Positions 34,104 to 44,243 of a stretch of 64,000 nucleotides of DNA are shown here, piece by piece. Source of the stretch: Campylobacteraceae bacterium (lineage in GTDB: Bacteria > Campylobacterota > Campylobacteria > Campylobacterales > Sulfurovaceae); contig JALVTE010000121.1 in assembly GCA_027024155.1 (NCBI GenBank), positions 62,001 to 126,000 of the forward strand, read 5' to 3'. A program made the position numbers and the translations under genes. Numbering within the stretch: position 1 is the first letter of the stretch; the number at the start of each line of letters is the position of its first letter. Below the pieces are notes generated by a model, which was not told the DNA's origin, made no database searches, and was given only the letters and a program-made list of their open reading frames with translations.

Positions 34104-36963
34104 AATTAAATTGTCCACCTCTATGATCTTCGTGTCCATAGTTATCTTTAATAACTATTTCATAGAAGACTTTTCCTGAAGTTGTATTTGAGAAGTCAGG
34201 ATTAAAGGTTAATTTACAAGTATTCCCACCAACTATAGAAGTAGTTACAAAACCATTATCAACAGGTTGATTGTTCCAATTACTATCCCAAAATTCAATA
34301 TTTTCTACTTTACAACTATATGGACCAGTATCTCCTGTTGCTCCAGCTTTTATTGTATAAGTTATATTAACATCACTAAGAGAGTTGTAATTATAGTTAT
34401 AGTTATTTTCTATAATTTTAGGTTCACCAAATGCTTTCTTTACAATTTTACTACCTGTATAACTATTTTTGCCATCTACTATTTTTGTAACTATTTTAGG
34501 TAAACGGTTGTTATCTCCTTGAGGGATTGCGATTGGTTCAAGATCTAAATGTGTAATGAAAGTACTATTATGATCTTTCACTATTCCCATAGGCTCATTG
34601 TACTCTATAGATAAATTTAAATCATAACTTGCATTGTGGTCTTCTGCACTATATTTCCATGTATTACCTAAAATTGTACTAAGAGTAGGTGCTGTAGATT
34701 CATTAAATAGTGCTGAAATATTTACATAAGTTTGATTATCATTATGTTTACTAATAAAGTTACTACCACCATTTAGGCTTACATTTATATCTGCTAATTT
34801 ACTTTGTAAATCGCTTAAGTTTCTTCTATATTTCTCTTTAACATTGCTTGTTTTTACTGAAGCTAATTTATTTATAGCTCTTTGTAATTCACTCTTAGAA
34901 TTATTAAAGTGTGTTTGTGCATTACCATTTAAAGTTAGTGTTTGAGAATCATTTAATACTTTTATTGGGTCCGCTTTTACAATTCTGTACTCTACAGAAG
35001 TTCCATTAATTTGAGCAGTTTTCAGTTCTATATACTCTTTTTTAATTGGATTATATGCTGCACCATACTCTAGCAATGCTGCTTTTAAGTCTAATGCTCC
35101 ACTTAGTGCTTTTAAATCATCTTTATTTAGAGTAAAGTTTTTATATTTAAATTCATAGTTAGGGTTAGATGCAAGAAGTTCATCTATATTATCTGCAATA
35201 TTTTTTAAATTAGTAGCTAATTTACTTAGTGAATCTTCTGTTTGTTCACTGAAATTATCTATTGCAGCAAGTGTTATTTTTACTCCATCTTTTTTATGAA
35301 GTATTGCATCTATTGAGGCAGTTGAACCATCTATTTCTATAAGGTTAGCTACTTCATCATTAAGTGTTTGTGCTAAGTTTATAATTGATAGACCAACTTT
35401 TGCATCAGTTTGGTTTTCATCAGCACCTTTTTGTAATGTAGTCTTTAAATTACTTAAAAGTGTATTAAAGTTACCATTATCTTTGTCAAATGTCTGTATT
35501 TGCTCTATAGCTTCATTTATTTTTGTTGTTGAAACTATTATTTTAACTGTAGCATTAGATTCAGCTCCATATGGGTCTTTTAGGTTATAGGTTAAACTAT
35601 CAATACCACTGAAATCTGCATTTGGTGTATAAACAATTTTATCATTTGTCAGAGTTGCTTTACCATTTTTTGGATTAGCTACAATAGTTACATTTAATTC
35701 GCTTTTCTTATCATCTATATCATTAGCTAATATATCTATAGTTACTTTTCCACCTACTTGAACAGTTGCCATATCTGGTTTTGCTATTGGTCTTTGACCT
35801 TTTGCCAATACTGTGAAGTAGATAGGTTTAATTTGGCTCATATTACCTTCTGTAACATTTGCTTCTATGAATGATAACTTATTCTCATAATTTGCTCTAG
35901 TTACTGCTCCAGTATTTAAATCTATATTTTTACTAGAATTAACCCAATTAATTGTTAAGTTAGCAGTTTCACAACTATTTTTTGCTGATAAGTTTAAATT
36001 GCCTGTTACACTATTCGCATTGCTATTATGAGCTTTTATTTTGTTAAAAGTTAAGCAACTTGCTGCTTTTATTATATCTTTAAAACTAGCATTCTTAATA
36101 TTATCTTTTGCTCCTTTTAAAACTTCTGTTACATTTTCGCCATGTTTTACAGCTTCTTTAGCTTTATTAACAATATGTTCTTGAACAGTTTGTTCAATAG
36201 CTCCATTACTACTTGCATCTTTATGTAGATTATCTATTGCATCTTCAACTGTTTTTGCAGTTTCTATTGCAGCTTTGCTTAAGTTGGCATCATCTGTTGT
36301 CTTTTCAACAGCTTGTGTTAAGTTATTGTCACTATTTAAATGGGTCGCAATATTCTCAATAATATTGCTTACACTTGTATTGCTATCTGCCTGAAGAACT
36401 TTAGCAATAGCTACAACTTTTTGAACACCTTTAAGTGCATCTATATCAGTTACTGGATCTGCATCTACTTTATTTGTTGGAATATTAAGAGCAGTTGCAA
36501 CTTTCTCTTTTGCTTGTTTTGGTGTGTTCCCATTAGCTACTAGAGTAGCAACCATTGTTGTAATAGGAGAAAGTACGATTGAGTTTTTTTCTCCATCAAA
36601 AACACCTTTTAGTGTTCCGTTAAAATCTTGACCAGTAGAGACAATTTTACCACCTGTTGCATAAACAATAGTTCCTTTTGGTACAGATAAAGTTGATGAA
36701 ATATTGAAATCTCCGCTAGCATTAGTTGTTGTATTGAAATCTCCACTATCGTATGCACCTTTAGTAGTTACATTAATATCAACTAATACATTAGCTCCAG
36801 CTATATAACCATCTGAAACTTTTCCACTTGTTAGTTTTTTATTTTGTGCAGGTGGTGTATTTGTATTTGAATTATTATTCGTTGAGGCGCTATTGCCACC
36901 GCCTCCACAGCCTATTAGTATAAATGTCGCTACACTAGTAGTAATTACTCTTTTTAGTGTCAT
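34093..36963 (-). CDS. Large lipoprotein with Ig/cadherin-like domain
   Basis: 956 residues. The signal peptide ends in a lipobox (LIGCGGGGN), then a Thr/Asn linker, a beta domain (KVSDGYIAGANVLVDINVTT, residues about 45-70) and helical stretches (about 150-300). About 390-480 is a tandem cadherin/'Big'-type domain (VDILANDIDDKKSELNV, KNGKATLTNDKIVYTPNADF, GIDSLTYNLKDPYG). Long helical and beta segments follow to the C-terminus. Such proteins are surface-exposed adhesins or matrix proteins, which is inference here. It has its own Shine-Dalgarno and is transcribed toward the small exported gene. Confidence 0.83.
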   Translation of the reverse strand: MTLKRVITTSVATFILIGCGGGGNSASTNNNSNTNTPPAQNKKLTSGKVSDGYIAGANVLVDINVTTKGAYDSGDFNTTTNASGDFNISSTLSVPKGTIVYATGGKIVSTGQDFNGTLKGVFDGEKNSIVLSPITTMVATLVANGNTPKQAKEKVATALNIPTNKVDADPVTDIDALKGVQKVVAIAKVLQADSNTSVSNIIENIATHLNSDNNLTQAVEKTTDDANLSKAAIETAKTVEDAIDNLHKDASSNGAIEQTVQEHIVNKAKEAVKHGENVTEVLKGAKDNIKNASFKDIIKAASCLTFNKIKAHNSNANSVTGNLNLSAKNSCETANLTINWVNSSKNIDLNTGAVTRANYENKLSFIEANVTEGNMSQIKPIYFTVLAKGQRPIAKPDMATVQVGGKVTIDILANDIDDKKSELNVTIVANPKNGKATLTNDKIVYTPNADFSGIDSLTYNLKDPYGAESNATVKIIVSTTKINEAIEQIQTFDKDNGNFNTLLSNLKTTLQKGADENQTDAKVGLSIINLAQTLNDEVANLIEIDGSTASIDAILHKKDGVKITLAAIDNFSEQTEDSLSKLATNLKNIADNIDELLASNPNYEFKYKNFTLNKDDLKALSGALDLKAALLEYGAAYNPIKKEYIELKTAQINGTSVEYRIVKADPIKVLNDSQTLTLNGNAQTHFNNSKSELQRAINKLASVKTSNVKEKYRRNLSDLQSKLADINVSLNGGSNFISKHNDNQTYVNISALFNESTAPTLSTILGNTWKYSAEDHNASYDLNLSIEYNEPMGIVKDHNSTFITHLDLEPIAIPQGDNNRLPKIVTKIVDGKNSYTGSKIVKKAFGEPKIIENNYNYNYNSLSDVNITYTIKAGATGDTGPYSCKVENIEFWDSNWNNQPVDNGFVTTSIVGGNTCKLTFNPDFSNTTSGKVFYEIVIKDNYGHEDHRGGQFNFGN

Positions 36964-37079
36964 TCTTTCTCCTTATATTAGATATGTTAATTATATTTAA
37001 TATCAGCTTAATTTATTATAATATTTAATTAGTTTAGTTATGTTTTATGAATTTTAATTTTAAAGCTTGCTTTTTATTT

Positions 37080-37460
37080 TTATGGTTCAAATCGGTAGTA
37101 TCTGGTAGAGAATTTGCTTTTTAGCATTATGGCATTTAATTTTACTGGGACTACCATTTTTTGTGTTGGGATATCTTCTTGAATGTATATTTTTCTTTTT
37201 AATTTTTTTAAGTAAGCTCTTGTTTTAGAGTTCTTTATACCCATTTTTGACAAGAGGGTATAGGCATCTTTTTCACTTTTATTATACTTTGTTGCTTCTG
37301 TTGACAAGAAGAGTGTATTGCTTAATTCGTTTTTATTTCTTAAGTTTATATAGTTTACCATTTTTTCATTTTGTTTATTGATTTTTGCTAGTGTTAGCGT
37401 AACAATGGCGATAATTATTACAGATACTATTATCTCTATTAAGGTAAACCCTTTTTTCAT
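37080..37460 (-). CDS. Minor pseudopilin
   Basis: 126 residues starting MKKGFTLIEIIVSVIIIAI, the prepilin peptidase site (cleavage after Gly4, Glu at +5) followed by the hydrophobic pilin helix. The remainder is short and basic. It is the third of three pseudopilin genes on the minus strand, next to a divergent secretion operon, and would be a tip component of the type II secretion pseudopilus (GspH/I class). Exact class not resolved. Confidence 0.8.
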   Translation of the reverse strand: MKKGFTLIEIIVSVIIIAIVTLTLAKINKQNEKMVNYINLRNKNELSNTLFLSTEATKYNKSEKDAYTLLSKMGIKNSKTRAYLKKLKRKIYIQEDIPTQKMVVPVKLNAIMLKSKFSTRYYRFEP

Positions 37461-37512
37461 TTTTTTCCTTTAATTTTCAACCATAAACTATTAACCATCA
37501 ACTACCCAATAA

Positions 37513-38076
37513 TCAATACCATTCTCCACGGCTTCTTAAGCTATTTTGGCTATCTTTGCTCCACCAATCTGCTGCATCATTTAGTGAGTTAAATAGTTTA
37601 CCATCTCCAAAATATGATGGTAAAAATAGGAATTTATCTCCTAAATCTAATATAACTTGTGAAATTGAGCCATTTTGATAGTGTCTAAAACGAAGGCATA
37701 CTTTTTTATCTTTATATCTGCCTAACTCTATCTTTTGTGGATTACCATTTTTATCTAATATGTATTCGGCTTTTACATTTAGCATTAGTGGCATTGGGGC
37801 ATTTTGAGCTTTAGCAGAGTTTGTTATATAGTAGCAATCTTTGCACTTATTTGTACAGACCACCTCTCCATTTCCATTAAGATTTTTTTGTAAATAATTT
37901 GGCAAAGTTGTAGCATTTACTTCGACTTTTGCTTTAGTTTCAATTCTTGGTTTAGAGAAAACGAAATAAGTTAATAGAGTCATTAAAAAAATAGTAACTA
38001 AGAGCTCTATTAGCGTAAATGCCGCTCTTTTAGATTTAGGTGATGAGAATAAACTTTTAAGTTTAGAGTAGCTCAT
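37513..38076 (-). CDS. Minor pseudopilin (GspH-like)
   Basis: About 187 residues with an unusually long basic leader (about 18 residues) before AAFTLIELLVTIFLMTLLTY, where Ala replaces the usual Gly at -1. The start at 38076 (ATG) is preferred over an upstream in-frame GTG because AGGTG is well spaced from it. The globular part has four Cys in a CTNKCKDCYYI cluster and around RYKDKKVCLRF that could form disulfides. It lies between two other pseudopilin genes. Confidence 0.78.
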   Translation of the reverse strand: MSYSKLKSLFSSPKSKRAAFTLIELLVTIFLMTLLTYFVFSKPRIETKAKVEVNATTLPNYLQKNLNGNGEVVCTNKCKDCYYITNSAKAQNAPMPLMLNVKAEYILDKNGNPQKIELGRYKDKKVCLRFRHYQNGSISQVILDLGDKFLFLPSYFGDGKLFNSLNDAADWWSKDSQNSLRSRGEWY

Positions 38077-38096
38077 TTCTATCACCTAAGGCACTT

Positions 38097-38543
38097 TTAT
38101 TTATCACAGTTTGAGTATTTAATATCTGCGTTATCTCCAGTTCCACCCTCTTTTCTGTCTGGTCCAAAGCTAATTAAATCAAAGCCATTATCTGTTTTGA
38201 TATATTGGAATGGTTGTTTCCAAGAATCTTTTGGTACCTTTTTTATATATCCACCATTTGCATAAGCTGGATATTTATCGCTATCTGGATTTGAAACTAA
38301 AGCTTTTAATCCCTCTTCGGTTTCTGGATACATTCCATTATCCATTTTAAACATATCTAAAGTGTGTGCTATAGATCCCATTTGGTTGCACACCATATCT
38401 CTTTCTGCTTTTACTTTAGTGTTCATTACTTTAGGTACAACAAAAAACATCAATAAACTTAAAATCATAATAACTACAAGTAATTCTAGTAGCGTAAATG
38501 CCCCTCTAAGTTTTTTTCGACTATTTTTGATACTATTTTTCAT
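38097..38543 (-). CDS. gspG: Major pseudopilin GspG
   Basis: 148 residues: processing site RGAFTLLELLVVIMILSLL, then the GspG calcium-site region with FKMDNGMYPETEEGLKAL and the C-terminal DSWKQPFQYIKTDNGFDLIS, SFGPDRKEGGTGDNADI. These are textbook GspG features. It builds the shaft of the pseudopilus. Shine-Dalgarno AAGGATAAAG upstream. Divergent from the GspK-like gene, first of the minus-strand trio. Confidence 0.9.
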   Translation of the reverse strand: MKNSIKNSRKKLRGAFTLLELLVVIMILSLLMFFVVPKVMNTKVKAERDMVCNQMGSIAHTLDMFKMDNGMYPETEEGLKALVSNPDSDKYPAYANGGYIKKVPKDSWKQPFQYIKTDNGFDLISFGPDRKEGGTGDNADIKYSNCDK

Positions 38544-38677
38544 AATCTTTATCCTTTTTAAAGTTTTACTGTTATAATATTAGTTCATATGAACTATGAT
38601 TTTACCACCATTGTTTAGTGTACATCTAAACTATGTAGTAAAGTTATCGGATTATTTTACTTGAAAAGAGCTTGAAA

Positions 38678-39568
38678 ATGGTTAAAAAGCGTCCTGCAAT
38701 TACACTATTTATTACTTTAGCTGTTATTGTTGCCCTGATAGCTCTTATCGGAATAGTATTTGGATATTTGAATGAAGCAAGAGCTAAAGCTCAAGATAAA
38801 TCGGCTCTTATTGAGGCTAATTTAATTTATGCAGATGTCTCAAATGCTGTAAGTAGGTATGTAGGAAAAAGTCCAAGTATTGGGACTTTGAAAAATATTT
38901 ACAATATACCTATTACGATAAAAGAGAGCAAAGGTCCTTTTAGCCTTTTGGCTGCTTGTACTGCTTCGAGAGCTGCTGTGCCAATAACTTGGCTTAAAAG
39001 CAATGGCGGAGCTTCTATGCAGAGTCGATACAATATTGCTTCGGCAATTATAGAAGATATAGGTGTACAGAGTAGGTTAAAAGATACCGAGAGATTAAAA
39101 TCTATGATTTCAGAAGCTCTTGATAGTAAATATTCTTATAATTTTGGTAAAGAGGCTAGATTAAAAAGACGCAAAGATTATCTATCTTGGGTAGAGTTTA
39201 AAAAAATCTTAGACGACTACTACTTAAAAGAGGGTGATGAAAATGTTTATAAAGTTCCTTGGAAGAGTTATTATAGCTTTGGCGAAGGGTATAAAGAGAT
39301 AGATGGTAACTTTTTAAGTGCTAAACTTGTATCTATTATTTTTGGAATAGATGAACAAATTGTAGAAGAGAACTTTAAAAGTGGGCACTTAAAGAAGTTT
39401 TTATATGATAATGGAGCAGATATGGAACTTTACAACTCAGATATATTTGCAAAAAAAGCTGTTGTAGCTATGGAATGTAGTGCAAGCTATACATTTGGAA
39501 AGGGTAGTTACTCTTTAAAGTTTAGATATATTAATGGAAAGGTAGAAGGGTTTGAGTTTAATCAATAG
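38678..39568 (+). CDS. Large minor pseudopilin GspK-like
   Basis: About 296 residues. N-terminal KKRPAITLFITLAVIVALIAL is a pilin-like helix without the usual Gly-Phe site, as in GspK, followed by a large globular part (MISEALDSKYSYNFGKEARL and others). The start at 38678 is chosen because an upstream in-frame TTG has no ribosome site. Head of the plus-strand secretion operon; the next gene begins inside its 3' end (TTG overlap). Could also be a minor pilin of another type IV-like system. Confidence 0.7.
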   Translation: MVKKRPAITLFITLAVIVALIALIGIVFGYLNEARAKAQDKSALIEANLIYADVSNAVSRYVGKSPSIGTLKNIYNIPITIKESKGPFSLLAACTASRAAVPITWLKSNGGASMQSRYNIASAIIEDIGVQSRLKDTERLKSMISEALDSKYSYNFGKEARLKRRKDYLSWVEFKKILDDYYLKEGDENVYKVPWKSYYSFGEGYKEIDGNFLSAKLVSIIFGIDEQIVEENFKSGHLKKFLYDNGADMELYNSDIFAKKAVVAMECSASYTFGKGSYSLKFRYINGKVEGFEFNQ

Positions 39569-40496
39569 TAACGGTCAGTTAATACTTTTACACAATAATC
39601 TTAAAGAGGTTAAAAAAGCCAATAGATATGATTTGCTTCTTTCTCCTCAATTTTATATTGTAAAAAGAGAGCAGTTGCCTGTAAAGTATGCATTTCAAGC
39701 TAAGAAATTAGCACCTTCTATTTTAGAAGATTTATTGCCTAGTGAATATGGATATGAATATGTAGTCCAAAAAGATGCAGATGCATGGCTCTTTTTTGCA
39801 TATAGACCAAAAGAGATAGAGAGTTTTTTGAATGGTTGTTGTCGTATAAGTGCTAATAAAATAGGAAATATATACTTTGCAGACCAGCTAAAACCTGTGT
39901 TGGAGAAACTACCTATCGGTATTGATGAGTATTATGCTCTTACTTTAATAGATGGTTTTGCTACTATTGTTCCTAGAAAAATGTTAAGTAGTGAAAAATA
40001 TGCTAAATTTACCAATAAACTCAGACCTAAAAAAGCAGTTAAATTTAAACCCTCTTCTAAGGTGGGGAGTAGTGGTAGTGGTGAGTTAAGTAAGAGTGCT
40101 ATTGTAGCTTCGGTCCTATTAGCGCTTTTGGGCGTTGCATTTATAGTTGAAGGGTTTGGATATAGCAAAGCTATTAAACAAAACGACGCTAAAATAGAGG
40201 AACTATTTACTAAATATCCACAACTACAAAGTAAAATAACTCGTGATAGCATAAAGGGAAAATATAGTAAAATAGAGAAAAAGCAGAGAGCAATAAGAGA
40301 AAAAATTGATCTTTTTAGCCAATTAAGTAGTAAAAAAACACTTTTAAACTCACTGGAGTTAAAAGATAACACGATATCTGCTAACTATAGTGTAGATAGT
40401 AAAGAGTTAAAAAGATTTAAATCTATTGCTTCTTCGGCTAAGTTAAAGATTAAGCAGAGTGGTAATAGCATAACAGTAGAGGGGGCAATTAAATGA
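39552..40496 (+). CDS. GspL-like cytoplasmic/membrane assembly protein
   Basis: About 314 residues. An N-terminal actin-like cytoplasmic domain (about 1-175), one membrane segment (SAIVASVLLALLGVAFIVEG, about 183-203) and a periplasmic coiled/ferredoxin-like part, which is the GspL layout. TTG start with GGAAAGG 9 bases upstream. It overlaps its neighbours (17 bases upstream; 4 downstream). It would link the GspE ATPase to the membrane platform. Identity rests on layout and position rather than strong motifs. Confidence 0.68.
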   Translation: MSLINSNGQLILLHNNLKEVKKANRYDLLLSPQFYIVKREQLPVKYAFQAKKLAPSILEDLLPSEYGYEYVVQKDADAWLFFAYRPKEIESFLNGCCRISANKIGNIYFADQLKPVLEKLPIGIDEYYALTLIDGFATIVPRKMLSSEKYAKFTNKLRPKKAVKFKPSSKVGSSGSGELSKSAIVASVLLALLGVAFIVEGFGYSKAIKQNDAKIEELFTKYPQLQSKITRDSIKGKYSKIEKKQRAIREKIDLFSQLSSKKTLLNSLELKDNTISANYSVDSKELKRFKSIASSAKLKIKQSGNSITVEGAIK

Positions 40497-40891
40497 ATGT
40501 AAGCAAAAATATAATTGCTCTAGCTATTGGATTGCTACTTTTAATAGGTTCTATATTTTATAGTGTTACAATGAAGAGAAGTTATGAAAAGAGTCTACAA
40601 GAGGCTAAAACTGAAGTAAAAGAGATAACAACTGTAGCATCTTTACAGAGACTATGGAAGGCTAAGGGCGAGATTAAGAAGATTAATACTATTTTACAAA
40701 CTGTGCCAAGTAGCAAGAAAGCAGGAATTTCTGTTAAACGCTCTAAAGCTACATTAAGCTTTAAAAATTTAACAGACAAAGAGTTAAATAAAATTTTAAC
40801 AAAATTGGCGATGCAACCTATACAGTTTAAGAGTTTAAAAATCTTAAGAAGTGGAGAAAACTATTCTATGGAGTGCCTATGCGTGTGGTAA
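40493..40891 (+). CDS. GspM/PilO-like membrane protein
   Basis: 132 residues with a short N-terminal cytoplasmic tip, one membrane segment (NIIALAIGLLLLIGSIFYSV) and a coiled-coil plus small alpha/beta periplasmic part. Size and place, directly after the GspL-like gene with a 4-base overlap, match GspM. Sequence support is weak. Its end overlaps the following gene by 13 bases. Confidence 0.62.
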   Translation: MNVSKNIIALAIGLLLLIGSIFYSVTMKRSYEKSLQEAKTEVKEITTVASLQRLWKAKGEIKKINTILQTVPSSKKAGISVKRSKATLSFKNLTDKELNKILTKLAMQPIQFKSLKILRSGENYSMECLCVW

Positions 40892-41394
40892 AAAATATAA
40901 TACTATTTACTGTTGCACTCTTAATTGGTGTTGTTTTGTTTATGCCAAAAAGTCAGCTATATTATTATGGAGAGAAACAGTTAAAGCAGTATGGTATTGT
41001 AATTGGTAATGAGAAATTAGATGATAAATTGTTATCTTTAAATATTTTGCATCCTGTTGTATATTTACAAGGATTAGGAGTAGTAAGAGCTTCTAAAGTA
41101 GAGATAATGCCACTACTGTTTATTAATAAAATAGATGCAGATGGGGTTGAACTTATTAATGAAGCAAAGAAGTTTTTGAATATAAATATAACAAAACTTA
41201 AACTTAATCAATCTATTTTACAACCATACAGAGTAAAAATAGATGCGCAAGGAAGCTTTGGAATTGCTAATGGATATGCAAATTTAAAGAGTAGAGTAGT
41301 GCATATAGATATTATTAAGTCAAAAGATATAAACTCTATTAAGAGATATTTAAAGAAAGGTGATAAAGGGTGGTATTATGAGTCAAAATTCTAA
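40879..41394 (+). CDS. GspN-like membrane-anchored protein
   Basis: About 171 residues: one N-terminal membrane segment (KNIILFTVALLIGVVLFMP) and a beta-rich periplasmic part (LNILHPVVYLQGLGV, IDAQGSFGIANGYANLKSRV) resembling the GspN/AsmA-like fold. The ATG at 40879 is chosen over an earlier GTG because GGAG sits correctly. It overlaps the next gene's start region by 17 bases. Role in the secretion platform inferred from position. Confidence 0.58.
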   Translation: MRVVKNIILFTVALLIGVVLFMPKSQLYYYGEKQLKQYGIVIGNEKLDDKLLSLNILHPVVYLQGLGVVRASKVEIMPLLFINKIDADGVELINEAKKFLNINITKLKLNQSILQPYRVKIDAQGSFGIANGYANLKSRVVHIDIIKSKDINSIKRYLKKGDKGWYYESKF

Positions 41395-42241
41395 AAAAAG
41401 TACTTACACTCTTTTAGCTTCTATAGTAGCTGGCTTATTAATTGCTAAAGCTTCGTGGGTTGCTTTGGAGTTTACTAAACTACCTAAAAAAGGCGAAGAT
41501 ATAGAGAGTAGCAATGGCTTAAAACCTCTATATTACCACTACTCTTTAGCATCTAAAAAAGATTTACCAAAAGTTATAAAAACTAAAACTAAAACAGTAA
41601 AGAGAAATGTTGTAAAAAAGCCAAAACCAGAAAAGTTTAATAAATTTATATTGACAGGTATATATGATGGAGTTGATAAAAAGATAGTTGCATTAGAGTA
41701 TTTAGGCAAAAATTATGTACTAACAGTAGGAGAGGGCGTAGAGGGGTATATAGTTACTAAAGTATATCCAACTTATGCTATATTTACGAAGAATAAAAAA
41801 GAGTACAAATTAGATTTATATAAAGAAGGTACAAAAAGTTCTAATACGCGAGTAAATAGTGTAGCTAGTATTAGTAGTCAAGTTAAACCTGCTATTAAAA
41901 ATAATAAGATAGAGAAAGAGGGTGATACAACATATATCCCTAAAAATTTATTTAATAAATATAAAACAAATATAAATGCCATTCGACAAAATATAGGTGT
42001 TGTTCCCTATATGGATAATGGAAAATTAAATGGTTTTAAAATTAGATATGTAAAAAAAGGTAGCGATTTTGATAAATTAGGAGTTAAAAGAGGTGATATT
42101 ATTACAGCAATTAATGGAGAACCACTAGATAACTTTAGGGTACCATTAGAGTTTTTTAATAATTTAGATTCAATTACAGCAGCAACATTAACAGTTAAAC
42201 GCGGAAACGAAATTAAGGAGTTAGAGTATGAAGTTCGTTAA
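41378..42241 (+). CDS. GspC-like inner-membrane protein with PDZ domain
   Basis: About 287 residues: membrane segment (STYTLLASIVAGLLIAKASW), Lys/Pro-rich linker, HR domain (FILTGIYDGVDKKIVALEYL, YIVTKVYPTYAIFTKNKKEY) and a C-terminal PDZ domain (GVKRGDIITAINGEPLDNF). This is the GspC arrangement, linking the inner-membrane platform to the secretin. The ATG at 41378 with AAAGGG upstream is preferred over the GTG at 41360. It overlaps the secretin gene by 14 bases. Confidence 0.85.
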   Translation: MSQNSKKSTYTLLASIVAGLLIAKASWVALEFTKLPKKGEDIESSNGLKPLYYHYSLASKKDLPKVIKTKTKTVKRNVVKKPKPEKFNKFILTGIYDGVDKKIVALEYLGKNYVLTVGEGVEGYIVTKVYPTYAIFTKNKKEYKLDLYKEGTKSSNTRVNSVASISSQVKPAIKNNKIEKEGDTTYIPKNLFNKYKTNINAIRQNIGVVPYMDNGKLNGFKIRYVKKGSDFDKLGVKRGDIITAINGEPLDNFRVPLEFFNNLDSITAATLTVKRGNEIKELEYEVR

Positions 42242-44234
42242 GATTATAATAAAAACATTAGCAGTAGCATTAGTTTTATCATCAACAGCAGTGGCAAAGG
42301 ATGATATGATAAATGTTAATTTTAAAAATATGCCACTTAAACAATTTGTACAATTAATTGGTAAATATACAGGTAAAAATGTTCTTATCGATGGTCAATT
42401 AAATGGAAAAGTTGATTTCGTAACTAATAATAATAAAATTAAGAGAAGTTCTCTTTTCTCTCTAGCTAACTCTATTTTAGGTAGTAAGGGGTATGCTCTT
42501 GTTGATCATGGTGATTTTTTAGAAGTTGTTAAAGCTTCTGATGCTGCTGGCTCTGGATTAGATGTAAGTAAAAATGTATCTGGTAATACAATGAAGACAG
42601 TTTTGTTTCCTTTGAAGTACTCTAATGCTGCTGTAATTCGTGCAAAAATAAGACCTCTTCTTCATAGAAATGCAAAGGTTATTTCGTTTAGGGCTAATAA
42701 TATGTTAGCAGTAACTGCTTATCCTAGAACTTTAAAGGCAGTAAAGAAGTTGATAGAAGATATAGAAGCAAGTGGGCGTCGTGGTACAACTATAATTAAA
42801 CTTAAAAATGCTGCTGTAAAAGATGTTTATCAAAATGTTTTGAATATGTCTAAATTACTTTTTCCTCAAACTATTCAGAGTGAAAAGGTTGGTGTACTTA
42901 AAGATGATGCAGCAAATACAATTATTTTAGTAGGTAAAAAGACAAATGTAGATAAATTGCTTAAATATGTTGAAAATTTAGATGTAAAGGGTGAATCTAT
43001 TGAGCAAAAGATGTATGTAATTCCACTGAAAAACTCTAATGTTGAAGATATGGAAAAGATTATGTCTAAACTTGTTGCACAAATGAATAATATGCCTACA
43101 TCTCCTTTAAAAAAAGCTGCTGCTAAAAAATCTAAAGCTACAAAGGCAATGGTTGTAGCGGATAAAGAGAGAAATGCTCTTATTGTACTAGCAACTCCAG
43201 ACCAAATTAAAAATATTCGTGCAGTAATTAAAAAAATAGATGTTGCTAAACCTCAAGTGTATGTAAAAGCAAGAATAGTAGAGATAAATGTTGCAAAAGC
43301 TAGAAATGTTGGGCTTAAATATGGCTTTGAAGGTGGTAAAATAACGACTAGAGGACTCTTTAGTTTGGCTGGTAATATGGGGGCACCTACTCTTATGGTT
43401 AGTAGAAATTTATTAGGTTTTTTAAGTACTCAAACGACAGACAGTAACGGTAATACCATTACAAATAATCCATTTAGTTTTGGAAATAGCATTAAAGAGT
43501 TGTTTGCAATAGGAATTAAGATGGATTTACTGCAACAAAATGGTGCAGCACATACACTAAGTGAACCATCAGTTCTTTGCTCGAATAATCAAGATGCAGA
43601 GATTTATGTGGGTGAGACTCGCTCTATATTGGTTAGTTCATCTGTGGGTGATACTAAAGATGCAGTTGTAAGAAACAAGTATAGCCGTGAAGATATTGGT
43701 ATCTCTTTGAAGGTTAAACCAAGATTATCTAGTAACTCTAAAGTAGCCCTTCAGGTAGAAGCAACTATAGAAGATGTTGTTCCAGGTTCGGGAAGTGCAG
43801 CCGATAGACCAACAACTACAAAGAGAAAAGTTACAACAAGTGCCATTGTGAATAATGCACAAACTATTATTTTAGGTGGATTGATGAAGAGTAGTGGTGG
43901 TAAAAGCGTGAGTAAAATACCAATTTTAGGAGATATCCCTATTATTGGTTCACTATTTACCTCTACAAGTTATAGTGAAAGTAAGATTAATGTTGTTATC
44001 TATTTAACTCCATATATTGTTAGAAAAAGTAGCGACTTAACAAAACTTAGAGAGTTTTTGGGTGAGCTAGATAGTATAGGTGCTAAATATAGTAAATATA
44101 TACGACAAAAGTTAGCAGAAAGGGCCGGAATAGTAGAAGATACACCACCAAGCAGTAAATATACTGTTCCTGTTCAAACACGAGCAAAGAGTACACATAG
44201 AGACCCACTTGATGTTTTAAGAACTCGACCATAA
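42228..44234 (+). CDS. gspD: Type II secretion secretin GspD
   Basis: Outer-membrane channel of the T2SS, 668 residues. Signal peptide (ends TAVAKD), N0 domain (NVNFKNMPLKQFVQLIGKYT), N1-N3 repeats (NTIILVGKKTNVDKLL, NALIVLATPDQIKNIRAVIK), then the secretin domain (VKARIVEINVAKARNVGLKY, ALQVEATIEDVVPGSGS, AIVNNAQTIILGGLMKS, VPILGD-type IPILGDIPIIGSLF). No extra S domain or lipobox is obvious. It overlaps GspC, and GspE follows. Confidence 0.95.
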   Translation: MKFVKIIIKTLAVALVLSSTAVAKDDMINVNFKNMPLKQFVQLIGKYTGKNVLIDGQLNGKVDFVTNNNKIKRSSLFSLANSILGSKGYALVDHGDFLEVVKASDAAGSGLDVSKNVSGNTMKTVLFPLKYSNAAVIRAKIRPLLHRNAKVISFRANNMLAVTAYPRTLKAVKKLIEDIEASGRRGTTIIKLKNAAVKDVYQNVLNMSKLLFPQTIQSEKVGVLKDDAANTIILVGKKTNVDKLLKYVENLDVKGESIEQKMYVIPLKNSNVEDMEKIMSKLVAQMNNMPTSPLKKAAAKKSKATKAMVVADKERNALIVLATPDQIKNIRAVIKKIDVAKPQVYVKARIVEINVAKARNVGLKYGFEGGKITTRGLFSLAGNMGAPTLMVSRNLLGFLSTQTTDSNGNTITNNPFSFGNSIKELFAIGIKMDLLQQNGAAHTLSEPSVLCSNNQDAEIYVGETRSILVSSSVGDTKDAVVRNKYSREDIGISLKVKPRLSSNSKVALQVEATIEDVVPGSGSAADRPTTTKRKVTTSAIVNNAQTIILGGLMKSSGGKSVSKIPILGDIPIIGSLFTSTSYSESKINVVIYLTPYIVRKSSDLTKLREFLGELDSIGAKYSKYIRQKLAERAGIVEDTPPSSKYTVPVQTRAKSTHRDPLDVLRTRP

Positions 44235-44243
44235 GGAGTGCAG